A stretch of DNA of 64,000 nucleotides from CALAGJ01 sp964293305 (GCA_964293305.1 CAXYYO010000001.1:186001-250000), one strand, 5' to 3'; shown: positions 1-7,260, numbered from the stretch's first letter. Program-made: numbers and translations. The notes: generated from the letters alone by a model not told the origin.

Positions 1-584
1 ATAATGTATATTTAAATAATCTTGAACAAACGGAGGAAGTAATTGCATCTGCAAAAGATGTACAGGATCTATTAAAAATCCCCTGGCTATTATTTGCATC
101 AAACAAGATTGGCCCCCCCAGTGTAACTATGATTAGACAATCTTTAATGGAAGTATATGACAATCAATTAAAGTGGCGTGTGGACACCGAATTTTATATC
201 CGCTTAATAGAGAAAAAATATAGATTTCTATATCTATCTACCAGCCTTGTTAATGTAGGCATACATGAAAATCAGGTTACTCAATATACTTTTTTAAACC
301 ATAAAGTAGAATTAGAGGAAGGTCTATATCTCTTGCAAAAACATGGCATAAACCCTTTGCAAAATATTTGGGTATATGATGCTTGGTGGCGTCTATTCAG
401 AAATCTTTCTATCCGAAATATGCAGGAAATATTAATACATGCACCGGGCAGTTGGCCCATTATCATACAAAAAATGGTTGCTGATATTTCCTATATTCCA
501 ATTCCAGTTTTGAAAATAGGATTGTTTTCAAAATGCTGTATGGCTATTTCATATTTTAGAAGACGTCATTTGTTATATGCTTAG
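1..584 (+). CDS. Family 2 glycosyltransferase, C-terminal part (5' truncated by window)
   Basis: The frame is open from base 3 with no stop before 584, so this is the 3' part of a gene that starts outside the window. The visible residues GPPSVTMIRQ followed by a VDTEFYIRL segment match the acceptor-side loop of GT2 (GT-A fold) enzymes, where the Asp of VDxExYxRL helps hold the acceptor. The donor-binding N-terminal half with the DxD motif is not in view. The final 8 bases overlap the start of the next GT2 gene, so the two are probably co-transcribed in a surface-polysaccharide locus. The GPP codons form a C7 homopolymer at 113-119. The sugar specificity cannot be read from this fragment. Confidence 0.8.
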   Translation, partial: NVYLNNLEQTEEVIASAKDVQDLLKIPWLLFASNKIGPPSVTMIRQSLMEVYDNQLKWRVDTEFYIRLIEKKYRFLYLSTSLVNVGIHENQVTQYTFLNHKVELEEGLYLLQKHGINPLQNIWVYDAWWRLFRNLSIRNMQEILIHAPGSWPIIIQKMVADISYIPIPVLKIGLFSKCCMAISYFRRRHLLYA

Positions 585-1581
585 TATCATTATTGTAAAT
601 TATAATTCAAAAAAACTGATTGCCCAATGTTTGGATAGTGCCATGCAATTTGACAGTTATCAGCAATATGAATGGATAATTGTGGACAACAATTCTTCAG
701 ATAACAGTGAGTCATTTCTTAAAAATAAATATCCATTTATTCATTGGATTTCCATGCAGTATAATGCAGGATTTGCCAGAGCAAACAATGCAGGCATTAA
801 AGCTTCATCACATGATATGGTATTGTTATTGAATCCTGATACAATCATCATAGAAAATGCATTAGAGCATTGTGTAAATAGGTTGTTTCATTCAGCGCAT
901 GCTGCATGCAGTGTACAGTTACTAAATGAAGATGGGAGCCCGCAAATTACGGGTAGCTATTTCATGAAAGGAGGGTTAAATCATTTATTGCCCTTGCCCT
1001 ATTTAGGAAATATTTTACGTAAAATTGCATTTGGATTTCATGTCAAAAATACCAGTATTAAGGAAACTAGTTCGGATGTTCAAGTAGATTGGATAAACGG
1101 TGCATTTTTGATGGTCAAGAAAAATATTATCCATAAAAGCGGTGCCATGGATGAGGACTTTTTTTTATATGCTGAGGAAGCAGAATGGTGTTACCGTATT
1201 GGTAAATATGGCCAATTATTCGTATATGGGGATTTGCATATCAAACACCTACAGGGAGAAACAATCAATACAGCCACTAACTCTCCCACAAAAGGATACC
1301 ATAATATTTTTGATAAAAAAGGTGCACAATTAATGCTTTCAAATTTACTGCGCATTAGAAAGCAGGAAGGTGTTATATGGTATTTAATCAATATGATAAT
1401 TTGTACCATCGAAATTCCCATTTTTTGGTGTGGCTTTCTTTTGACTTTAATAATTCAAAAAAAGGAAAGGAGAAACTACCAATTAGCACAACCAATTGGA
1501 TATACAAAAAATATAGTATTGCTATGGCAATATATGCCAAAAATCATCTCTGGAAAACCTCACTTTTATAAAGTACTCTAA
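577..1581 (+). CDS. Family 2 glycosyltransferase, rhamnosyltransferase (WbbL) type
   Basis: This is a 334-residue cytoplasmic glycosyltransferase. The N-terminus MLSIIIVNYNSKKLI is the classic GT2 first strand, followed by VDNNSSDNS (nucleotide-binding loop), NAGFARANNAGI and LLLNPDT, the NPD/DxD metal-sugar site near residue 90. DEDFFLYAEEAEWCYR around residues 190-205 is the WbbL-type ED/ExxWCxR motif. A hydrophobic stretch near residues 265-290 (LINMIICTIEIPIFWCGFLL) suggests membrane association. It starts 8 bases inside the preceding GT2 gene, consistent with translational coupling. WbbL relatives add rhamnose or other deoxysugars to O-antigen or cell-wall glycans; the actual sugar is unknown here. 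Confidence 0.88.
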   Translation: MLSIIIVNYNSKKLIAQCLDSAMQFDSYQQYEWIIVDNNSSDNSESFLKNKYPFIHWISMQYNAGFARANNAGIKASSHDMVLLLNPDTIIIENALEHCVNRLFHSAHAACSVQLLNEDGSPQITGSYFMKGGLNHLLPLPYLGNILRKIAFGFHVKNTSIKETSSDVQVDWINGAFLMVKKNIIHKSGAMDEDFFLYAEEAEWCYRIGKYGQLFVYGDLHIKHLQGETINTATNSPTKGYHNIFDKKGAQLMLSNLLRIRKQEGVIWYLINMIICTIEIPIFWCGFLLTLIIQKKERRNYQLAQPIGYTKNIVLLWQYMPKIISGKPHFYKVL

Positions 1582-1678
1582 TATTTTAAATCATTCCATT
1601 CGCATCGCATCAGTAAACAAATGCAATGCATTCTAAAAATTGGAAAGAAGATAATAGAAATAATATTTACGGAAGAAC
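1582..1678. other. Non-coding spacer with no recognisable feature
   Basis: AT-rich sequence between the GT2 stop and the start of the long dispersed repeat copy. No gene, RNA or clear terminator was seen. The GT2 gene and the serine hydrolase converge here. Confidence 0.4.
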
Positions 1679-1862
1679 TTTAAATCCAAATACTGCATTT
1701 GACTTTGTTATGAAAAGTTGAAAGGCAATATAGATAAGTGTCTGAGATTTTTTTTTGGTGAAGAAATAGTAAACAATTTTAAAGTCACCAATTGTGCTCA
1801 AATGCATAGCTATGCAGCGTTTCGGCTTAGTAAAAAAATCAACTGCATCATCTGGATTAAAT
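1679..1862 (+). repeat. Dispersed MITE-like repeat, long copy 1
   Basis: About 184 bp, aligning by eye along its length with 5091-5272 (same orientation) and with the reverse complement of 13906-14090. Shared blocks are GACTTTGTTATGAAAAGTTG, AATATAGATAAGTGT, AAATAGTAAAC and ATGCAGCGTTT. The ends are imperfect inverted repeats: TTTAAATCC...CTGCA on the left and TGCATCATCTGGATTAAAT on the right. It has no coding capacity. Its right end touches the stop codon of the convergent serine hydrolase at 1862. Confidence 0.75.
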
Positions 1863-3151
1863 CATTCAGCATAATCAAAACGAAATTTATTTAAATCCGG
1901 TTTATATTTTCTAAATCGATTTAATTCATAGTCATATATAAGTTGACCTATATGCTTCATAAATGGAAAGCCTATTGAATCATAATCATATTTATCATCA
2001 TTGAATATACCATCGCTGTTACAATAAATGGTTGCACTCAACATGAATTCAATATTCCTTTCAAAATCCACTATGTAAGCAAAATCAGTTAAAAACCCAT
2101 AAGCATCACCCACTTTATTAAAAATACGAATACCCTTTTGAGGTGTTATTTTTTCACTGCCCAACAGTAAAAATTTACAATAAGTATCATAATAGTAATT
2201 GGTATCGCTGTAGCTGGGATAACTGCTTTCCCGAGGCCAGGCACTCATATAATGATGTAGAAATGTATAATCAGATTCAGTTAAATTAAAACGCTTTTCA
2301 ACTGGCATTGCTTCCGGAAAAATAATGGCCTTTAGTATGTGAGTAAGATCAGATAATTCAAATTTATTTTTCTCCGAAAAATTAAAAGGCTCATACACTA
2401 TTGCATCATTTTTTCCTATATATCCTTTTCCCAATAAATCATTTCTTACAGGGAAAAAATATTTACTGCGTTGTTGAGCCTGCTTATAAATGATTGTGCC
2501 ATTACTATCTGTAAAATATACCGGATTTGTAATACGGTTTTGCTCGGCACTACGTGCTATTTGTAAACGATGCCTTAATTCGGCAGATGTATATCCTTTA
2601 GCATGCAATTTTTCATGGATAGTTTCCTGTCCTAGAAATTCATACAACTGATTGGAAGCATCATTGTCACTCACCAATAATATTTGTTTGATATAGTTGG
2701 CTATGCTGGGTGCACTGTTCATGGCATTGGGCTGCGTATAGTGCGCAGCTGCCACCAATGAAGTGTCAGTTATCATGGTAGTGTGCTTATCAACTCCCGG
2801 CCAGTTGAGGTCATTGATTTTCTCTAGAGCTAATATGGACAATGGAAATTTAATAGTACTTGCCGGGTAGAAATATGCTGTATCCTTATGATAACTATAC
2901 TCAGTAAATTGTGGATTATTGTCCGCATCTCTATCAATTTTTGTATAGATAATTTTTACCCTATAGTCATCGGCCTTTTGCATAATTTCAGTAAACCATT
3001 CTGGTTTTGTTTGCATAAGACTATCCAAAAAATCAGTAGATGAATTTATAGGAATATCATTTTTAATATCAGCGTTAGTTTGTGTCATTTGGGCAGACTT
3101 ACATGCTATGAATATTATGGTAATAACCAATAATGATAACTGTTTGAGCAT
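1862..3151 (-). CDS. Class A beta-lactamase-like serine hydrolase, lipoprotein
   Basis: 429 residues from the ATG at 3151; a TTG two codons upstream is part of the promoter box and is not preferred. The N-terminus is a lipoprotein signal (IIFIAC, Cys17), so the protein is probably membrane-anchored and periplasmic. The penicilloyl-serine-transferase triad is visible: SxxK as PASTIKFP (Ser98, Lys101), SDN at residues 161-163 (VSDNDASNQ) and a KxG motif written KVG (NKVGDAYGF) instead of the KTG of true beta-lactamases. At about 430 residues it is much longer than a class A beta-lactamase (about 290), which favours a peptidase/esterase-type relative over a drug-resistance enzyme. The neighbouring genes give no functional clue. 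Confidence 0.82.
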   Translation of the reverse strand: MLKQLSLLVITIIFIACKSAQMTQTNADIKNDIPINSSTDFLDSLMQTKPEWFTEIMQKADDYRVKIIYTKIDRDADNNPQFTEYSYHKDTAYFYPASTIKFPLSILALEKINDLNWPGVDKHTTMITDTSLVAAAHYTQPNAMNSAPSIANYIKQILLVSDNDASNQLYEFLGQETIHEKLHAKGYTSAELRHRLQIARSAEQNRITNPVYFTDSNGTIIYKQAQQRSKYFFPVRNDLLGKGYIGKNDAIVYEPFNFSEKNKFELSDLTHILKAIIFPEAMPVEKRFNLTESDYTFLHHYMSAWPRESSYPSYSDTNYYYDTYCKFLLLGSEKITPQKGIRIFNKVGDAYGFLTDFAYIVDFERNIEFMLSATIYCNSDGIFNDDKYDYDSIGFPFMKHIGQLIYDYELNRFRKYKPDLNKFRFDYAE

Positions 3152-3154
3152 GTT

Positions 3155-3180
3155 CAAAAATAACAGCTTTGATTCAATTA
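3155..3180 (-). promoter_or_regulatory. Bacteroidota promoter of the serine hydrolase, apparently leaderless
   Basis: On the minus strand TATTTTTG (3162-3155) fits TAnnTTTG, and a TTTTG lies 18 bases upstream, the same spacing as at metK. The expected transcription start falls at or next to the ATG at 3151, so the mRNA would have almost no 5' leader. Confidence 0.5.
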
Positions 3181-3219
3181 CAAAATATCTGTTAAATCAA
3201 CAATATGCCATACCCATCT

Positions 3220-3281
3220 ATTTAAACCAAGATGACGCAGTTGGCTTTGTAATAAATTTAAACTGCCTTTTCTAGGTTAAT
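3220..3281 (+). repeat. Dispersed repeat, short copy A (about 62 bp)
   Basis: Two inverted arms, TTTAAACCAAGATGACGCAG and, as complement of the right end, TTAACCTAGAAAAGGCAGTT, meet around TTTGTAATAAATTT. The same core and arms form the termini of the long copies (5236-5262 has TTTGTAATAAATTTAACTGC). It looks like a long element lacking its interior. Confidence 0.6.
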
Positions 3282-3292
3282 GCAACCCCTTA

Positions 3293-3724
3293 TTATACCC
3301 GATGTATTACCCAAGTAACCACACCCCATATATTACATTCACTACATTCATTGAGCTCCATAGTGGCATAGCGATTATTTTCTGCTGTGAGGCTAAGGCG
3401 GTTCAATGTTTTAAACAGGCGGCGCACCAGCAATTCTCCATTTACCGCAGCTACTACTATTTTTCCTGCTATAGCTTTTACACTACGATCTACTATGAGA
3501 ATATCTCCACTATGAATGCCGGCATCTATCATAGCATCACCATTCATCCGAAAGAAAAAAGTGGCAGGTTTGTTGGTTACCAATTCTTCATTCAAATCAA
3601 TGCCCCGCTCTGCATAATCGTCAGTGGCTGCGCCAAAACCTGTGGCATTGGCTGTAGGGGTTTGTTGCTGGCGGTAAGTTTTAGAACCTTTCCAGGCTGG
3701 ACTATATATTGTATCATCTTGCAT
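3293..3724 (-). CDS. UmuD/LexA-like S24 protein with catalytic residues replaced
   Basis: 143 residues, aligning by eye with UmuD over its whole length: TGFGAATDDYAE matches the cleavage region CGFPSPAADYVE, then IDLNEELV, ATFFFRMNGDAMIDAGI, GDILIVDRS, AAVNGELLVRRL and a C-terminal WGVVTWVIH. In UmuD the nucleophile Ser lies in GDSMID and the general base Lys in VKKL. Here they are Ala64 (codon GCT at 3535-3533) and Arg101. The residue before the cleavage Gly is Thr28, not Cys or Ala. As read, it cannot self-cleave by the known Ser-Lys mechanism. No umuC lies nearby; the gene is divergent from a LigT-like gene. It may be an inactive decoy or structural subunit, or a gene on the way to decay. 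The fold assignment is firm; the role is unknown. Confidence 0.82.
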   Translation of the reverse strand: MQDDTIYSPAWKGSKTYRQQQTPTANATGFGAATDDYAERGIDLNEELVTNKPATFFFRMNGDAMIDAGIHSGDILIVDRSVKAIAGKIVVAAVNGELLVRRLFKTLNRLSLTAENNRYATMELNECSECNIWGVVTWVIHRV

Positions 3725-3746
3725 AAAATATTTTTTGCTAAATTAA

Positions 3747-3764
3747 TTAGTTTATAAAAACTAA
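3747..3764. promoter_or_regulatory. Dyad between the divergent UmuD-like and LigT-like genes
   Basis: TTAGTTT-ATAA-AAACTAA is a perfect 7-bp inverted repeat with a 4-base spacer, and the symmetry continues weakly outwards (10 of 13 positions). It sits between the two start codons, 23 bp upstream of the UmuD-like ATG and 6 bp before the plus-strand -7 box, which is where a shared operator would be expected. The binding protein is unknown. Confidence 0.5.
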
Positions 3765-3770
3765 ATTATT

Positions 3771-3778
3771 TATTTTTG
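3771..3778 (+). promoter_or_regulatory. -7 box of the LigT-like gene
   Basis: TATTTTTG matches TAnnTTTG exactly, 32 bases before the ATG at 3811 and just right of the dyad at 3747-3764. No good TTG -33 box is seen. Confidence 0.5.
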
Positions 3779-3810
3779 AAAAATATTTTTACATAGTCAT
3801 TTTCAATTTT

Positions 3811-4389
3811 ATGCAAGAGATTACTACAGGCATAAGCCGCAATGCAGATCGTATAAAACAGGATGCCTGCCAATATCGAATTATAGCCGTCATAGACAAT
3901 GCTACCTATATAAAAAATGAGCAGGCTGCTTGTAAAGCATTTTTTGGCAGTACAGATAAGGCGGTGAATAGTGCTTGCATTTCATTGGCATGTTTTATAG
4001 CAAAAGAAGAAATGGAAGATACATTGCTACGGTGGTTGCGAAGGATAGCGGGTGCAGAGCAAGCATTTTCAATAGTGAGTAATAATTTTGGATTTCATCC
4101 TGAAGGAGAGGTTTACTTAAGAATTTTAGATGCTTCAAAACTACTAAACCTAAAAAATCACATGCAGGTATTAGAGCCATTTATTCAATCCTATAGTGGT
4201 AAAAAAGTGAACTGGTTCAAATCTGCTGAAATCAATATAGGCCATGTGGAGGAGGTAATGCATCGGGAAGCAGCATATCATTATGCGCAGCAGAGTAGTG
4301 CAGAGAGATTACTCATTACACATTTATGTGTACAAAAAAAAGCGGATACTGATTTTGCCACAATCTGTAAGCTGCCGCTGCAACCATAA
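3811..4389 (+). CDS. LigT-like (2'-5' RNA ligase/2H phosphoesterase fold) protein lacking both His motifs
   Basis: 192 residues. The layout resembles Bacteroidota 2'-5' RNA ligase superfamily proteins: a first strand YRIIAVIDNATY, then NSACISLACFIAKEEMEDTLLRWLRRI where active members read xPHITLAxF, then a WFKSAEINIGHVEEV segment where the second PHxTIA motif is expected, and a C-terminal AERLLITHLCV strand. Neither HxT/S motif is present, so the 2H catalytic chemistry should be absent. The family call is by pattern only and moderate. It is divergent from the UmuD-like gene, 86 bp apart, with a shared dyad between them. The 3' side is followed by a short repeat copy and then a convergent thioesterase. 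Confidence 0.55.
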   Translation: MQEITTGISRNADRIKQDACQYRIIAVIDNATYIKNEQAACKAFFGSTDKAVNSACISLACFIAKEEMEDTLLRWLRRIAGAEQAFSIVSNNFGFHPEGEVYLRILDASKLLNLKNHMQVLEPFIQSYSGKKVNWFKSAEINIGHVEEVMHREAAYHYAQQSSAERLLITHLCVQKKADTDFATICKLPLQP

Positions 4390-4448
4390 TGTATTTCAGT
4401 GAATGGAAACTCATAAAATCTGTGCTTTATAAGTCAATATGCTGATAG

Positions 4449-4512
4449 ATTTAAACTCGGATATTTCCGTTGAAATTTATTACAAAATCAATCACAAAAT
4501 CTGGGTTTAACC
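4449..4512 (+). repeat. Dispersed repeat, short copy B (about 63 bp)
   Basis: The left arm TTTAAACTCGGATATTTCCG and the complement of the right arm, GGTTAAACCCAGATTTTGTG, are inverted copies. The junction TTTATTACAAAATC is the reverse complement of the core seen in short copy A and at the right end of the long copies. Confidence 0.6.
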
Positions 4513-4621
4513 AATATTGCTCTATGATTGATGACTAGCAAATTATTAAATAAATGTTAGAGAAATCTAGAAGATTAATGTGCTTTTAGATGCCGGAGTA
4601 TTTTATTGCGAACCATGTTCA

Positions 4622-5032
4622 TTATTGAAAGTAAGCATTTATTTTGTGCTCAAAGTACTCAGGTACATTCACCCTTTTCCAGGTTTGTTTTTCTAGAAAA
4701 AAAAGAATTACGTTGCCTGCGGCCAATAGTTTACCTGCTTCATTCAATACTTCTTGGTGAAATTCAATCTTATATCCCTGTGGCTTTGTACGAATTTGTG
4801 TTTTTATAGTAATCAGATCATCATAAGTGGCAGGTCGTAAAAATTTGATATTCATTTCAACCACGGGCATCATTACGCCCATAGCTTCCATATCCTTGTA
4901 AGTAAGGCCCAACTGTCTGATGCTTTCTACACGGCCTACTTCAAAGTACTGGGCATAGTTACCATAATAAACAACATTCATCTGATCGGTTTCTGCATAC
5001 CTTACCCTCAACTGGGTGCTTGATTCATACAT
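4622..5032 (-). CDS. Acyl-CoA thioesterase, YbgC/4-hydroxybenzoyl-CoA thioesterase type
   Basis: 136 residues from the ATG at 5032, chosen because the hotdog domain begins right after it (ESSTQLRVRYAETDQMNVVY); an upstream ATG at 5077 and a longer frame to 5140 are possible but add non-conserved residues. The motif YAETDQMNVVYYGNYAQYFE has the catalytic Asp (ETD) and the VVYxxNY helix typical of YbgC. Family members hydrolyse acyl-CoA or acyl-ACP in the cytoplasm. YbgC usually sits beside tol-pal genes, but none are here. The gene is flanked by a short repeat copy downstream and a long copy starting 59 bp upstream of its start. Confidence 0.87.
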   Translation of the reverse strand: MYESSTQLRVRYAETDQMNVVYYGNYAQYFEVGRVESIRQLGLTYKDMEAMGVMMPVVEMNIKFLRPATYDDLITIKTQIRTKPQGYKIEFHQEVLNEAGKLLAAGNVILFFLEKQTWKRVNVPEYFEHKINAYFQ

Positions 5033-5090
5033 ATAGGAATGATTTTTTCTGGCATGCAATAAAATAAAGTTTTGCATTTGCTGCAAAATG

Positions 5091-5272
5091 ATTAAATCTG
5101 AAACGAGCAGCTGACTTTGTGATGAAAAGCTGAAAGTCAATATAGATAAGTGTTTGAGGTTAATTTTAGCTAAGAAAATAGTAAACTATTTAAAAGTCAA
5201 TAATTGTTCTCAAATGGATATGAATGCAGCATATCGCCTTTGTAATAAATTTAACTGCATCAGCCGAATTAA
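5091..5272 (+). repeat. Dispersed MITE-like repeat, long copy 2
   Basis: About 182 bp in the same orientation as copy 1, with shared blocks such as ATATAGATAAGTGTTTGAGG, AAATAGTAAACTATTT (a perfect internal dyad) and ATGAATGCAGC. The ends are imperfect inverted repeats of about 30 bp (TTAAATCTGAAACGAGCAGC at the left; the complement of the right end reads TTAATTCGGCTGATGCAGTT). A 66-codon open frame across it is not credible as a gene. Confidence 0.75.
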
Positions 5273-5338
5273 AAAAATTACTGAATTAGTAAGGCTGATT
5301 CGTAGCATCAAATTAGTTTTGCACATCAATAATTATTC

Positions 5339-5812
5339 ATGCAAAGTTCCTTAAAAAGAAAGCTAAAATGGTTGCTCCTATTTGTTGGTTTTGTTTTTAT
5401 ATGCATCCAATTTCTTCCAGCTGCAAAAGATAATGTAGAAAACTCCATCAGTAAGGATCATTTTAGTGCAGTTTATCAGGTGCCCGATAGCGTATTGCAT
5501 ATATTAGAAACCAGTTGTTTTGACTGTCATAGTAACAATACTGTATATCCTTGGTATTACCGTATTCAACCCGTTGGGTGGTGGCTTAGTCATCATGTAG
5601 ATGAAGGTAAAGCTGAGCTAAATTTTTCTATTTTTGGTACATATACAAAAGAACGCCAAAAACATAAGTTGGAAGAAATTGAAGAATCTGTAACGGATGG
5701 ATGGATGCCTTTGGGCAGTTATCTTTGGATACACCGATATGCAAAACTGACAGAGGAACAAAAATTGATAATTCAAAACTGGACTAAAACAACCATATCA
5801 TCAATACGATAG
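5339..5812 (+). CDS. Haem-binding domain protein (c-type CxxCH)
   Basis: 157 residues. A hydrophobic N-terminal segment (residues 10-26, LWLLLF-like) is a signal anchor, followed by a periplasmic domain with one haem motif CFDCH (Cys60, Cys63, His64) and the sequence SNNTVYPWYYRIQPVGWW characteristic of the Bacteroidota haem-binding (Haem_bd) family. A conserved HHVDEGKAELNFS follows. The role is presumably electron transfer or haem handling at the membrane; no partner enzyme is defined. The next plus-strand gene encodes a Rieske lipoprotein, so the two may act in one redox context, though 136 bp separate them. Confidence 0.88.
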   Translation: MQSSLKRKLKWLLLFVGFVFICIQFLPAAKDNVENSISKDHFSAVYQVPDSVLHILETSCFDCHSNNTVYPWYYRIQPVGWWLSHHVDEGKAELNFSIFGTYTKERQKHKLEEIEESVTDGWMPLGSYLWIHRYAKLTEEQKLIIQNWTKTTISSIR

Positions 5813-5948
5813 GTATAAATAAAATCACCACTATTGGGGATAGATATACTTGCTAGACCCATTTATTTTTGCTTCCATTAATATTTCTTGTTTGAACAAA
5901 TTTTAGTTTTTTTTGTTCAGCTAGGAATCTATCTTTTAATTTTTATTT

Positions 5949-6374
5949 ATGGAACGCAAAAAATTTATTTCAACATTGGGTTTTTCTGTGGCTGCTTGTG
6001 CCTGCGGTGCTTTAGCGAGTTGTTCAAAAAGTAGTGATAATCCAAGTGGTGGCGGTGGAGGAGTAGTTATAGATGATCCTCTTGAAATTGATTTGAGCAA
6101 CACTTTATTGTCTGTTGGTTCATCCGTTACAAGAGACGGGGTAATAGTGGTAAGGCTAGCTGATACAAATGAGCCCGCTTCTTTTACTGCATTGAGTGTA
6201 GCCTGCACCCATCAAGGTACATTTGTAAATTATAGTCCTGGCTCAAAAATTTTCATTTGCCCAAATCATGGCAGTGAATTTTCAACTGGCGGGTCTGTAT
6301 TACAAGGGCCTGCTACTAAACCATTAAAGAAATTTGCAGTAAGCATAAGCGGTAGCATACTTACAGTTAGTTAA
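5949..6374 (+). CDS. Rieske [2Fe-2S] domain lipoprotein
   Basis: 141 residues. The signal peptide ends in a lipobox (GALASC, Cys25), followed by a Ser/Gly linker and a compact Rieske domain. Cluster ligands are CTHQG (Cys86, His88) and CPNHGS (Cys104, His107), which bind a 2Fe-2S cluster. It lacks the transmembrane anchor and length of a bc1 Rieske subunit, so it is a small stand-alone periplasmic electron carrier rather than QcrA. It overlaps the convergent panC stop by 8 bp. The haem-binding gene just upstream suggests shared redox function; this is inference. Confidence 0.88.
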   Translation: MERKKFISTLGFSVAACACGALASCSKSSDNPSGGGGGVVIDDPLEIDLSNTLLSVGSSVTRDGVIVVRLADTNEPASFTALSVACTHQGTFVNYSPGSKIFICPNHGSEFSTGGSVLQGPATKPLKKFAVSISGSILTVS

Positions 6375-7212
6375 GCGATAAATTATCGATAAGCCTTACG
6401 CCACTAAGAAATGCAGCCACTAAGCATACAATTTTCTGATGTCCATCCCAATTATTTATGAGTTGAAGCGTGTTGGCATCTGCTATTTCAAAATAATCCG
6501 GATTGAAGTCATTTGCTTTTAAATACGCTAATCCGGAATTTTTTATTTCATCTAAACCACCTGGTTTTAATTCATTTTTTGTGTTTTTTAAGAGCTGATA
6601 AATCATAGATGCTTTTTGCTTATCAGAATCGCTGAGACGCATATTTCTACTACTCATAGCCAGTCCACTCATTTCCCTAAGGGTATCACCTATAATTAAT
6701 TGAAGCGGTATTTTTAAGTCGTTAATCATTTTTGAAATCACCATACATTGTTGATAGTCCTTACGGCCCAATACAAGCGCATCCGGTTGTACGGCATCAA
6801 TAAGTCTGTGTACTACCTTACACACGCCTTGAAAATGACCCGGTCTATAGTATCCTTCTAAAACAGTTTCTAAAAAACCAAGATCATACATTTCAGGCCA
6901 ATTTGTATTAGCATCATAGATTTCGCTAACTGAAGGAAGAAAAAGTAAATCTGTTTTTTCTGACAGTAATAATTGAATGTCCTGCGCTGTGGTGATGGGA
7001 TATTTTGCAAAATCGGAAGCGTCGTTAAACTGGGTAGGATTTACGAAAATACTACATACCACAAGGTCAAAACTTTGCTTAGCCTGGTTTATAAGAGACA
7101 GATGTCCGGCATGCAAAGCACCCATTGTGGGTACAAAAGCAATTTTTTTCCCGGAGGATTTCATCGCTTTTATCCACTGTATTAAAGCTTTTTTTTCTTT
7201 TAAAATCAGCAT
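6367..7212 (-). CDS. panC: Pantothenate synthetase
   Basis: 281 residues, the normal length of PanC, which joins D-pantoate and beta-alanine with ATP to make pantothenate for coenzyme A synthesis. Visible nucleotidyltransferase signatures are FVPTMGALHAGHLSLI (the HIGH-like ATP site, residues 27-42), IFVNPTQFN, YRPGHFQGVCKVV and REMSGLAMSSRN (KMSKS-like loop). The start ATG at 7212 is about 85 bp from the divergent starch-synthase-like gene. panC, the starch-synthase-like gene and DUF4270 next to each other are a neighbourhood familiar from Bacteroidota. The last codons overlap the Rieske gene tail to tail. Confidence 0.96.
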   Translation of the reverse strand: MLILKEKKALIQWIKAMKSSGKKIAFVPTMGALHAGHLSLINQAKQSFDLVVCSIFVNPTQFNDASDFAKYPITTAQDIQLLLSEKTDLLFLPSVSEIYDANTNWPEMYDLGFLETVLEGYYRPGHFQGVCKVVHRLIDAVQPDALVLGRKDYQQCMVISKMINDLKIPLQLIIGDTLREMSGLAMSSRNMRLSDSDKQKASMIYQLLKNTKNELKPGGLDEIKNSGLAYLKANDFNPDYFEIADANTLQLINNWDGHQKIVCLVAAFLSGVRLIDNLSLN

Positions 7213-7260
7213 GGTTTTTTGTTATTCTTAACAGGATGCAAATTTTAGGATAGTTTATAT

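Noticed and set aside
1862..3151. True class A beta-lactamase conferring drug resistance
   Set aside because: KTG is KVG, length is about 430 residues, and the motifs fit peptidase/esterase-type relatives as well; resistance cannot be claimed.
3293..3724. Active SOS protease UmuD with umuC partner
   Set aside because: Catalytic Ser and Lys are replaced and no umuC is in the neighbourhood.
5033..5140. N-terminal extension of the thioesterase
   Set aside because: Residues before the ATG at 5032 show no hotdog conservation and run into the repeat copy.
5154..5354. 66-codon frame across long repeat copy 2
   Set aside because: It lies in the repeat and its reading frame is not kept in copies 1 and 3.
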